DNA of 41,397 nucleotides from the NCBI GenBank assembly GCA_910586025.1, contig CAJUIO010000022.1, positions 1 to 41,397 of the forward strand. The letters run 5' to 3'. This DNA comes from an uncultured Lachnospiraceae bacterium (GTDB lineage Bacteria > Bacillota > Clostridia > Lachnospirales > Lachnospiraceae). How positions within the stretch are numbered: the first letter of the stretch is position 1; the number at the start of each line of letters is the position of its first letter. The notes under the pieces were generated by a model. It did not search any database. It was not told where the DNA came from and saw only the letters and a list, made by a program, of their open reading frames with translations. Position numbers and translations under genes: made by a program. Shown here piece by piece: positions 34,065 through 41,397 of this stretch.

Positions 34065-35228
34065 TTACCTGTTTCCATACGTTCCGTCCACGTTTAGAGT
34101 AAGCTCCTTCACTCCCGTTTTCTTCTTTGAGGAAGCACGCTTTTTGTTCAGCTCCTGTAAAAAGAGATCCTCATCTAAAGGAAGCGTAACCTCGCATCCC
34201 AGCCAGCTCGACAGATGCATGGCATTGGAGAGCGTAAGCCCGTTGATTCCCTCTTTTCCATCCGCCACAAGGGGTGTCCCTTTCAGGATGCAGTCCACAA
34301 AGGCCCGGATCACGCCCTCATGCTGGGGGCTTAGTCCGTCCGTCTCCGGCTCAAAGAGCTCGCCCTTTGGCTGGGCAAAGCCCTCGGTTGCGGAAAACAT
34401 GAACTCTCTCTCATCCTCCATCCGGTAGCAGGTCAGAGAGCCGTTCTCACACACCAGCTGTCCTTTCGTCAGGTCAATCTCGAAACGGTTTGTTCCGGGC
34501 GCTTCACCCGTGGAGGTCACAAAGACACCTGTGGCACCGTTCGGATATTCCAGATAAGCGGTCACGTCATCCTCCACCTCGATGTCATGCCATTTTCCCT
34601 CATGACAATAGGCTCTCACCTTGGAGGGCATTCCGCAGATCCACTGGATCAGATCCAGCTGGTGGGGACACTGGTTCAGCAGTACGCCGCCGCCCTCCCC
34701 GTCCCAGGTTCCTCTCCACTGGCCGGAATCATAGTAGAGCTGGGTCCGGTACCAGTCAGTGATGATCCAGTTCACACGCTTGATCTCTCCAAGCTCCCCG
34801 CTTTGAACCAGCTCGTGCATCTTACGGTATCTGTGATCCGTGCGCTGATTAAACATCAGGGCAAATACCTTATCGCTCTTAGCCGCCGCCTCGTTCATCT
34901 CCCGCACCTGCTTTGTGTAAACGCCGGCCGGCTTTTCACAGAGCACATGGAGGCCGGCCTCAAGGGCCCGGATCGTAATCTCCGGATGCTGATAGTGGGG
35001 CACGGCGATCAGAACGGCATCGCAGCTCCCGGACTGGATCAGCTCCTTATCACTCTCATAAATTTTAACGCAGTCCGGTAGATTTTCCGCCGCCCATTTC
35101 CTGCGGTTCTCCTTCACGTCCGCCACGGCGGCAAGCTCCGCATTCTCTATCGCCCCTTTCAGCAGGGTCCCGCAGTGGCCGCTTCCCATATTTCCGATTC
35201 CGATAATTCCGATTTTCACTTTGTCCAT
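34065..35228 (-). CDS. Gfo/Idh/MocA family oxidoreductase (copy 1)
   Basis: A 387-residue NAD(P)-dependent sugar or polyol dehydrogenase. The N-terminal Rossmann fold starts IGIIGIGNMGSGHCG (G-x-G-x-x-G) and carries CEKPAG, whose Lys is catalytic. The substrate domain follows with WDGEGGGVLLNQCPHQLDLIQW, the His of which is typical of the family. It is a close paralogue of the next gene upstream, as the GxWRxTWxGEGGGVLLNQCPH stretch shows, so the pair arose by tandem duplication. Substrate is unknown. It is the last gene of the operon. GGAGG lies 14 bases ahead of the ATG, farther than usual. Confidence 0.93.
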   Translation of the reverse strand: MDKVKIGIIGIGNMGSGHCGTLLKGAIENAELAAVADVKENRRKWAAENLPDCVKIYESDKELIQSGSCDAVLIAVPHYQHPEITIRALEAGLHVLCEKPAGVYTKQVREMNEAAAKSDKVFALMFNQRTDHRYRKMHELVQSGELGEIKRVNWIITDWYRTQLYYDSGQWRGTWDGEGGGVLLNQCPHQLDLIQWICGMPSKVRAYCHEGKWHDIEVEDDVTAYLEYPNGATGVFVTSTGEAPGTNRFEIDLTKGQLVCENGSLTCYRMEDEREFMFSATEGFAQPKGELFEPETDGLSPQHEGVIRAFVDCILKGTPLVADGKEGINGLTLSNAMHLSSWLGCEVTLPLDEDLFLQELNKKRASSKKKTGVKELTLNVDGTYGNR

Positions 35229-35283
35229 TTTCTATCCATATTCCTCCATTCATTTTCCGCCTGATGAAAGATGCCACTCACCC

Positions 35284-36462
35284 TCACCACCTGACGCTCC
35301 ACCTATCGGAATACCCCTCCGACATACTCTCTCTTTGCTCCTTCCTGGAAGCCACAGTCTCCTCGTCCCGCTTTTTCTCCAGAAATCCCAGAAATTCCTC
35401 CTCATCCAGGGGAAGAGAAACCCAGTCATCCTTCCAGGAGGACAGATAAGCGGCGTTGCTGATGGTAAGCCCCCGGATTCCTTCCTCTCCCGGTGCAATC
35501 AGCTCCCCTCCACAGAGTACCGTGTCAGCAAAATTCTGCAAAATCTCGAGATGGCCGCCGCCTGACCCCTGCTGCGCTATGGTCTCACAGATTACCTTTT
35601 CCTCGGGCATCCCCTTAGGTGAGGAAAAGCAGAGCTCACGCTCATCCTTTTCCAGCAAGAAGAGCTTTAACTCGCCGTTTTCCACCACTGCCTTTCCTCT
35701 GGTTCCGCTGATCTCCATACGGTTGGTCCCGGGGTATTCTCCGGTGGAGGTGATAAAGACCGCACTGGCGCCATTGTCATACTCCGCATAGATGGTGGCA
35801 TCGTCCTCCACCGCAATCTCATGAAAATGCCCCACATTACAGAAAGCCCTGATCCTTTTTGGCATTCCCATAATCCACTGCCAGATATCCAGATTGTGGG
35901 GGCATTGATTCAGGAGCACGCCGCCGCCCTCCCCGTTCCAGGTGGCCCGCCAGCTGCCGGAATCGTAATAGGCCTGAGTCCGATACCAGTTATTGATAAT
36001 CCAGACAAACCGCTTGATCTCCCCAAGCGCTCCCTCCTGAACCAGGGCCCGAAGCTTCCCGTAGAGCGGGTTGGTGCGCTGATTATACATGATCCCGAAC
36101 ACTGTCCCGCTCTGTCGGGCCGCATGATTCATCCTGCGCACGCTCGCCGTATCCACGCCGGCCGGTTTTTCCGTGAGCACGTGAAGCTTTCTTTCGAAGG
36201 CCGCCGTCGCAATCACCGGATGAAGATTGTGGGGCGTTGCAATCAGCACGGCATCAACCCTGCCTCCATCAAGAAGCGCCTCATACTCTTCATATTGATA
36301 AACCTCTCCTCCGAAGCGTTCCCCGGCCCATGCGAGACGGTCCCTGTTACTATCGCACACCGCGGTAAGCCTGACACCCTTTACCCGGTTCTGAAAAATC
36401 TGCACCGCATGGGCGCTGCCCATATTTCCAATCCCGATGATTCCGATCCGCAAAATATCCAT
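35284..36462 (-). CDS. Gfo/Idh/MocA family oxidoreductase (copy 2)
   Basis: A 392-residue dehydrogenase closely related to copy 1, with IGIIGIGNMGSAH at the nucleotide-binding turn, TEKPAG and WNGEGGGVLLNQCPHNLDIWQW. It has a longer, charged C-terminal tail (after about residue 370) than copy 1. The start is set at ATG 36462, seven bases after AGAGGG; a TTG six codons earlier overlaps the upstream gene and has no site. It lies 14 bases after copy 3. Likely acts on a sugar, sugar acid or inositol-type substrate of the same pathway. Confidence 0.93.
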   Translation of the reverse strand: MDILRIGIIGIGNMGSAHAVQIFQNRVKGVRLTAVCDSNRDRLAWAGERFGGEVYQYEEYEALLDGGRVDAVLIATPHNLHPVIATAAFERKLHVLTEKPAGVDTASVRRMNHAARQSGTVFGIMYNQRTNPLYGKLRALVQEGALGEIKRFVWIINNWYRTQAYYDSGSWRATWNGEGGGVLLNQCPHNLDIWQWIMGMPKRIRAFCNVGHFHEIAVEDDATIYAEYDNGASAVFITSTGEYPGTNRMEISGTRGKAVVENGELKLFLLEKDERELCFSSPKGMPEEKVICETIAQQGSGGGHLEILQNFADTVLCGGELIAPGEEGIRGLTISNAAYLSSWKDDWVSLPLDEEEFLGFLEKKRDEETVASRKEQRESMSEGYSDRWSVRW

Positions 36463-36476
36463 GTCTGTTCCCTCTG

Positions 36477-37637
36477 TCAATAACTTCCCACCGTGATCCG
36501 CTCTTCCCCGAAATTCTCGACGGAAGCGGTTTTCTCATAAAAATGAACGGCATTTTTCAGAATTCCCTCAAAGGTATAATACTCATCCTCCGGGCTGATG
36601 GGGAATTTCACCAGCTGGCCGGTAAAGCCGGATTTGTAGATACCCGTGATTACCTCCACGGTTCTCTTTCCATCCTCCCCGGTGATCAGCGGCCTCTCCC
36701 CCGTCTCCAGGGCGGTGAGCACGTCGTCGATCTCCCCGGTATGGCCCTCCCAGGCAAGAGCCGGAATGCTCTCCTGATACTCCTGAAGCTTCTGTGTCAG
36801 CTCCACGTTTCCCTCCTTCTTTGGGAACCCGTTGGCCTGACTGACCTCGGCCTTCACCTCCCAGGGGGCGGAAAGCTTCGCGTCCGCACACTGCAGCTCG
36901 ATTCCCTGTTCTTCCCCGTGATGCACCACCGAGCTTGTGATCTGGGCCAGGCTTCCGTCCTCATAGCGCAGACAGGCGAGAGAGAGATCCTCCACCTCCG
37001 CATTGTCATGCATCACATTGGTAAGCATTGCCATTACCGATTCCGGAAGCCTGCCCTCCAGCCAGTTCAGCATGTCAATATGGTGCACCGCATGATTCAG
37101 GGTAGGGCCGCCGCCCTCCTTCTCCCAGGTTCCTCTCCACCACAGGTCATAATAGCAATGTCCTCTCCACCATGCGGACTCCACCTTTGCCAGACAGATC
37201 TTTCCCGCCAGATTACTGTCAAGTGTCTTTTTCAGCCGGTAAATGGAATTCCGGAAACGGTTCTGGGCGATACAGGCCATGGTCACGCCGTTACGTTTCT
37301 CGGCCTCCAGCATCCTGTCGCACTCCGCAAGGCAGGTGGCCATCGGCTTTTCCACCACCACATTGCAGCCTTTATCCATGCTGTCCACCGCAATCTCACA
37401 GTGAACATAGGGCGGCGTGCACACATGCACAAGATCGATTTTGATTCCGGAATCCAGCATGGCGTGATGGTCCGCAAACACCTCGCAGTCCAGCTTGTAT
37501 TTTTCCTTCATGGCCTGCGCCTTTTCCGGATAAATATCGCACAGAGCCACCACCCTGCACCGATCCGGAAAAGTCAGAAGGCCTCCCATATGTACATTGG
37601 CAATCCCGCCAGTTCCCACTATCGCTACATTGATCAT
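36477..37637 (-). CDS. Gfo/Idh/MocA family oxidoreductase (copy 3)
   Basis: A 386-residue dehydrogenase with the Rossmann start VAIVGTGGIANVHMGG, catalytic motif VEKPMA and substrate-domain GGGPTLNHAVHHIDMLNW. It is more distant from copies 1 and 2 than they are from each other and probably acts on a different step. The ribosome site (AAAGGTG) is moderate. It sits between copies 2 and 4, with a 39-bp gap to the latter. Confidence 0.92.
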   Translation of the reverse strand: MINVAIVGTGGIANVHMGGLLTFPDRCRVVALCDIYPEKAQAMKEKYKLDCEVFADHHAMLDSGIKIDLVHVCTPPYVHCEIAVDSMDKGCNVVVEKPMATCLAECDRMLEAEKRNGVTMACIAQNRFRNSIYRLKKTLDSNLAGKICLAKVESAWWRGHCYYDLWWRGTWEKEGGGPTLNHAVHHIDMLNWLEGRLPESVMAMLTNVMHDNAEVEDLSLACLRYEDGSLAQITSSVVHHGEEQGIELQCADAKLSAPWEVKAEVSQANGFPKKEGNVELTQKLQEYQESIPALAWEGHTGEIDDVLTALETGERPLITGEDGKRTVEVITGIYKSGFTGQLVKFPISPEDEYYTFEGILKNAVHFYEKTASVENFGEERITVGSY

Positions 37638-37676
37638 TTCAACTCACGCACCTTTCTGATCTCTGACCCGTCCGGT

Positions 37677-38759
37677 CTATTTTACCTTCACCGCCTGAAG
37701 CTCGGCCCGGACACACAGCTCCGCCGCCTTAAAGGCATGCTCCTGTGTCATGGCGTTTTCCGTGCGGTTAATGCAGTCCAGAATCAGCTGTCCGAAATAG
37801 GGATAGCCCACCTTTCCGCTCACCTCGAAATGCTGCTCCCCATCCTGATTCACCAGAAAGACATGATTGCTGGTTCCGTCCCCGGTGCCGACGTTCACAT
37901 ATTTGCGAAGCTCTATATAGCCCTTTGTCCCGAGGATAAAGGTTCTGCCGTCTCCCCAGGTGGAGAGTCCGTCGGGCGTAAACCAGTCCACGCGGAAATG
38001 CTGGGTTGCCCCATTATCGCCCACAAGCACCGCATCCCCGAAATCCTCGAGCTCCGGATAATCCGGGTGGTCATAATTCCCAACCTGGCTGTAGGAAACC
38101 TTTGCGTCCTTCACACCGCAGTAAAAAAGGAACTGCTCGATCTGATGACTTCCGATATCACACAGGATGCCGCCGTATTTCTCCTTCTCAAAAAACCACT
38201 CCGGCCTGCCCTTGGGATTCCCGATCCGGTGAGGCCCGAAGCCGTCAATATGAATGGGAGTGCCGATAGCGCCCTCCTCGATGAGCTGTCCCGCAAAGAC
38301 AGCCGCCTCCACATGGATGCGCTCGCTGTAATAAACCATATATTTTCTTCCGGTCTTCTTCACCATCTCCCTGGCCGCCTCCAGCTGCTCCAGGGAAGTG
38401 AGCGGTGCCTTGTCCGTGAAATAATCCTTTCCCGCCGCCATTGCCCGAAGGCCCAGAGCGCACCGCTCGCTGGTCACGGCAGCCCCGCATACCAGCTTCA
38501 CCTCCGGATCGCTTAAGATCTCCTCCTCGCTTGCCGCCGCCTTTGCCTCCGGGAAGGCCTCCAGGAATCTGCGGACCTTCTCCGCATCCGGGTCATAGAC
38601 CCATTTCACCTTCGCTCCCGCCTCCGTAAGGCCGTTGCACATCCCATAGATATGCCCGTGATCCAGCGCTATGGCCGCAATGCAGAATTCTCCCGGTGCC
38701 ACCACCGGCGACGGCTTTCCCTTGGGTGCGTAATTCATTCCATCCTTTTTCTGTTCCAT
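37677..38759 (-). CDS. Gfo/Idh/MocA family oxidoreductase (copy 4, DKAP variant)
   Basis: A 360-residue dehydrogenase-fold protein. The Rossmann fold is degenerate (IAAIALDHGHIYGMC) and the usual EKP is replaced by DKAP (YFTDKAPLTS), keeping the Lys. The substrate domain has GGILCDIGSHQIEQFLFY with the conserved His. This variant fits a distinct subfamily, and activity should not be assumed. The start is set at ATG 38759 behind AAAGGAG. An upstream ATG at 38828 overlaps the AraC stop (ATGA) and would add 23 non-conserved residues. Confidence 0.88.
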   Translation of the reverse strand: MEQKKDGMNYAPKGKPSPVVAPGEFCIAAIALDHGHIYGMCNGLTEAGAKVKWVYDPDAEKVRRFLEAFPEAKAAASEEEILSDPEVKLVCGAAVTSERCALGLRAMAAGKDYFTDKAPLTSLEQLEAAREMVKKTGRKYMVYYSERIHVEAAVFAGQLIEEGAIGTPIHIDGFGPHRIGNPKGRPEWFFEKEKYGGILCDIGSHQIEQFLFYCGVKDAKVSYSQVGNYDHPDYPELEDFGDAVLVGDNGATQHFRVDWFTPDGLSTWGDGRTFILGTKGYIELRKYVNVGTGDGTSNHVFLVNQDGEQHFEVSGKVGYPYFGQLILDCINRTENAMTQEHAFKAAELCVRAELQAVKVK

Positions 38760-38824
38760 TTTGTAGCTCTGCTCCTTTCCCAATACGTTGGTGAACGCCC
38801 GTCCTGTTCGTCTCCCGGCGGACG

Positions 38825-39679
38825 TCATCTGCTCATCATCTGATATTTTTTGGGTGACAGCCCCATCTGCTTGGAAAATGTCCTGGAATAGTTGGAGTAA
38901 TTATTGAACCCTGTCATATAGCACACCTCGCTGGGTGCGTACCCCTCCCGAAGCAGTCTGCAAGAAAGGGTGATCTTCTTCGCCAGAATAAACTGTTGAA
39001 GAGAGATCCCCGTGATCCTCTTAAAGCAGCGGCTGATGTAGGTTCCGCTGTGATGAATGTGATCTTCCAGCTTTTTCAGAGTGATCTCCTGTGTCAGATG
39101 CTCCTCGATATAGGAAAAAGTCTCCACCACCAGCTGCGGCATAATCTCCGCATGACACCCCAGCTCCCACTCCATGGAGCGCCGCAGGATCATAACCAGG
39201 ATCAGCTTCAGATAAGCATCCGCCATAAGCCCGTCACCCGGCCTTTTTCCCGCAAGGCTCTCCTGCAGCGCCTGCGCATATTCCTCCATCTCTTCCATCT
39301 CATGCTCCTTAAGATGCATTACCCGCAGCGGACTGGACGGATATTTCGGAAAGCAGGAGTCAAGATCCGCACAGGCTTCCTGAAGCCGGGCAAAACGGTT
39401 TTCCCTGATATTGATCACAATACGGTCATATCTCTCCTTCGTGACCAGCTCTCCCCTGTGAAAATCATATTCATGCACACAGGCAAGATCTCCCCTTTCC
39501 AGCTTCACTCCCCCGGCCTCCGTATAGAGATTCATGATGCCGTTCAAAACCAGCAGAATCTCGTGCCCGTCATGATTGTGGAAGTCTCTTGTGGAATCTA
39601 TCGGCGTACTGATGCTTTTGCACTCGCACATCACGTCGCATCTGAGCGCCGCAAACTTTTTGATGATCTCCTGCTCCAT
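38825..39679 (-). CDS. AraC family transcriptional regulator
   Basis: A 284-residue regulator. The N-terminal cupin sugar-sensing domain (about 20-100) has FHNHDGHEILLVLNG, and the C-terminal AraC/XylS helix-turn-helix pair (about 180-284) has ITLKKLEDHIHHSGTYISRCFKRITG and YMTGFNNYSNYSRTFSKQMG. It is encoded inside the oxidoreductase/GH43 operon and probably activates it in response to a sugar. AAGGTG lies seven bases ahead of the ATG. The 93-bp gap upstream (39680-39772) shows a small hairpin (39738-39760) but no clear promoter. Confidence 0.93.
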   Translation of the reverse strand: MEQEIIKKFAALRCDVMCECKSISTPIDSTRDFHNHDGHEILLVLNGIMNLYTEAGGVKLERGDLACVHEYDFHRGELVTKERYDRIVINIRENRFARLQEACADLDSCFPKYPSSPLRVMHLKEHEMEEMEEYAQALQESLAGKRPGDGLMADAYLKLILVMILRRSMEWELGCHAEIMPQLVVETFSYIEEHLTQEITLKKLEDHIHHSGTYISRCFKRITGISLQQFILAKKITLSCRLLREGYAPSEVCYMTGFNNYSNYSRTFSKQMGLSPKKYQMMSR

Positions 39680-39772
39680 ATCCTGTCACCTTATCTTTAC
39701 TATATCACTCTGATTTTCTATTACCTACATCAATTCCGCCCATTTCTTTGCGAAATGCGACTTTCTGTCACA

Positions 39773-41296
39773 TCATTTTTCCGCATTTTTTCCCTCATAG
39801 GAAAAATCCGTAAAAAGAGCTCCCGCCTGACATTGCTTCCCATTGCCGCAGCTGTAAAGGGCTATGTAGTTTCCGGTAAAATGCCCGCCGACCTCCGTGG
39901 TCAGATACTGCACCTCGCCTTCTCCCAGGCTCTCCCAGCTTCCGTCCTTCTTCTGACAGCTGAAACGATAAACATCCAGATCCGATTCCAGCCTCAAGGT
40001 GACCTGAGCCTCCCCGCAGTCCAGCTCACACTCCGTCTTCTCCAGGGAACCGATCTGCCTCCTGAATATCAGCTTTCGCTTTCCGCCCCTGCAGACAATC
40101 GCCGCCTCGTAGTGATGTCTGTTATTCATAAAAACAGTCAGGCCCGCTTCCTCCCCGTCCTGCGCACAGGGAAATTCCAGAGTCACCTTCGTCACACTTA
40201 CATGGTGCTGCTGCCTTCTCCCGATCCAGGCGATCACCGACGCATCCTTCAGGCTCTTTTCATTTCCGTGCAGGCAAAGTCCCTTTGCACTCCTCTCATA
40301 CAGGGACCAGTCCGGGTTATAAATATAATTCCAGCCCGGATCCATTTTTTCCGAGGTGAAATCGTCATGATAAGAATTCTGCGAATCATCCGGGATCTCT
40401 GCGGATTTCGGCAAAAGATCCGTCTCAAACTCCTCCAAAACTCTCCCATGATCCCCGAACACCGGCCAGTCGCCGCTCCAGTCCACCGGAACCAGCATGG
40501 TCTCCCGTCCCAGGTTATGCTTCGGGGGATATCCAAAGGGCCTTGTTCCAAGACAGACGGCCCACCAGTTTCCCCGGGGATCCTCCACCAGGTCCGCATG
40601 CCCCACGGATTCCAGGGCAAGCCGCAGGCTCCGGTTGGTCATGACCGGATTGTCCGGACAGGGCTCATAAGGCCCCTTCAGATTCCGGCTGCGGGCCATG
40701 GTCAGCATGTGGCACCGCTCCGTCCCTCCCTCTGAAATCAGCAGATAATACCACCCGTTTTTCTTGTAAATATGAGGTCCCTCCGGGTAAGCGCCGCCCG
40801 TGCCTGCCCACAGCTTCACCGTCTCTCCCACCAGCTCGCCCTTTTCAAAATCAATCTCCCTCAGGTAAATCTCCGGACTCCCCGTTCCCGTATAATATGC
40901 CTTCCCGTCATCATCAAAGAAAAAGGACGGGTCGATACCGGGCGTATTCAAAAAGACAGGGTCGGACCACTCTCCGGCAGGATCTTTCGTCCACATATAG
41001 AAATTCCCGCCTCCCTCAGCCACGTTCGTTACAACCATATAGAAAATCCCTTCATGATAGCGGATCGTGGGGGCAAAAATTCCCGTATTGTTCATGTGCC
41101 CCTCAGCCAGCTTTAGCTGGGAGTTCCTGCTGATGCAATGCCCGATCTGCCTCCAGTGCACCAGATCCCTGCTGTGGGATATGACAACTCCCGGGAAAAA
41201 CTCAAATGTGCTGTTTGCAAGATAATAATCCTCTCCCACCCTGCAGATACTCGGGTCAGGATAAAATCCCGGTATAACCGGATTTTGATACTTCAT
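39773..41296 (-). CDS. GH43 family glycosidase (beta-xylosidase / alpha-L-arabinofuranosidase)
   Basis: A 507-residue enzyme with a five-bladed propeller (1-300). The catalytic triad of GH43 is visible: base D14 in PGFYPDPS, modulator D122 in PGIDPSFFFDDDG and acid E172 in YPEGPHIYKK. A C-terminal concanavalin-like beta-xylosidase domain (about 320-507) follows, as in GH43 subfamily members acting on xylo- or arabino-oligosaccharides. No signal peptide is seen. The start is set at ATG 41296, nine bases after AAAGGAG; an ATG eight codons earlier abuts a GGAG with no spacing. It heads the visible operon after the truncated gene at the edge. Confidence 0.92.
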   Translation of the reverse strand: MKYQNPVIPGFYPDPSICRVGEDYYLANSTFEFFPGVVISHSRDLVHWRQIGHCISRNSQLKLAEGHMNNTGIFAPTIRYHEGIFYMVVTNVAEGGGNFYMWTKDPAGEWSDPVFLNTPGIDPSFFFDDDGKAYYTGTGSPEIYLREIDFEKGELVGETVKLWAGTGGAYPEGPHIYKKNGWYYLLISEGGTERCHMLTMARSRNLKGPYEPCPDNPVMTNRSLRLALESVGHADLVEDPRGNWWAVCLGTRPFGYPPKHNLGRETMLVPVDWSGDWPVFGDHGRVLEEFETDLLPKSAEIPDDSQNSYHDDFTSEKMDPGWNYIYNPDWSLYERSAKGLCLHGNEKSLKDASVIAWIGRRQQHHVSVTKVTLEFPCAQDGEEAGLTVFMNNRHHYEAAIVCRGGKRKLIFRRQIGSLEKTECELDCGEAQVTLRLESDLDVYRFSCQKKDGSWESLGEGEVQYLTTEVGGHFTGNYIALYSCGNGKQCQAGALFTDFSYEGKNAEK

Positions 41297-41323
41297 GGTC
41301 TTTCTCTCCTTTCTCAACATCTC

Positions 41324-41397
41324 CTATTCAAACAGAATCGCCCCAAGGCTCGCACCGCCTCTTCCCCTGTAGGTAAAGTAAAGCGCATGCACGCCGT
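41324..41397 (-). CDS. C-terminus of a CBM6-like carbohydrate-active protein (truncated by window)
   Basis: The last 23 codons of a minus-strand gene read GVHALYFTYRGRGGASLG and end in ILFE and a stop at 41324-41326. GVHALYF-Y-G is the typical closing strand of a family 6 carbohydrate-binding module found at the C-terminus of glycosidases. The catalytic domain lies beyond the window. It ends 27 bases before the GH43 start and so probably belongs to the same operon. Confidence 0.6.
   Translation of the reverse strand, partial: GVHALYFTYRGRGGASLGAILFE

Noticed and set aside
35229..35253. A seven-codon frame overlapping the start of oxidoreductase copy 1.
   Set aside because: Probably a by-product of the long spacing between GGAGG and the real ATG.
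36543..38516. A 657-codon plus-strand frame opposite oxidoreductase copies 3 and 4.
   Set aside because: Antisense shadow of GC-rich genes; no domain or ribosome site.
38996..40735. A 579-codon plus-strand frame opposite the AraC and GH43 genes.
   Set aside because: Antisense shadow; the minus-strand genes have full catalytic and DNA-binding motifs.

Overview
The window looks like a chromosomal segment from an anaerobic, low-to-mid GC Firmicute, most likely a gut Lachnospiraceae-type Clostridium. The grounds are the AGGAGG-type ribosome binding sites, the rubrerythrin and flavin-reductase pair, the YesMN/LplABC-style sugar uptake cluster, and the protein sequences themselves. Genus and species cannot be read from the sequence alone. 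Nearly all genes lie on the minus strand; the exceptions are an ABC-F ATPase, a small XRE regulator and a transposase remnant.

Layout. (1) 79-7821 is housekeeping: a CPBP membrane protease, a HAD-like protein that has lost two internal blocks, a three-domain S1 RNA-binding protein, rubrerythrin, flavin reductase, an ABC-F ATPase (plus strand) and glycogen phosphorylase. (2) About 7960-8296 is a large compound palindrome with perfect 71-bp arms, placed directly after the end of a LacI-family gene. (3) 8294-20731 is an arabinoside-utilisation locus: YesM/YesN two-component system, LplB/LplC-type permeases and lipoprotein, a GH51 arabinofuranosidase, a putative six-hairpin glycosidase and the LacI regulator. 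(4) 20861-23297 holds an IS200-like TnpA remnant and a GH31 glycosidase.

(5) 23401-33069 is an AT-rich accessory operon and the most interesting part. In transcription order it reads: WYL-domain regulator, small dynamin-type GTPase, large dynamin-like GTPase, C-terminally anchored membrane protein, HerA/DUF87-type ATPase with an unusual Ser/Thr-rich region, HNH (WHH-type) nuclease toxin, and SUKH/SMI1-KNR4 immunity protein. A divergent XRE regulator and a small convergent protein sit beside it. I read it as a toxin-immunity pair joined to a conserved membrane-remodelling and ATP-motor core. Toxin delivery, membrane-located defence, or both are inferences.

(6) 34065-41397 is a GC-richer sugar operon: a CBM6-like C-terminus cut by the window edge, a GH43 glycosidase, an AraC regulator and four consecutive Gfo/Idh/MocA oxidoreductases, closed by a strong terminator at 34013-34060.

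Several starts were moved inward to ATGs with good ribosome binding sites (11304, 27903, 33225, 36462, 38759, 41296). TTG or GTG starts were kept where a well-placed ribosome binding site supports them (17430, 33069, 33780).
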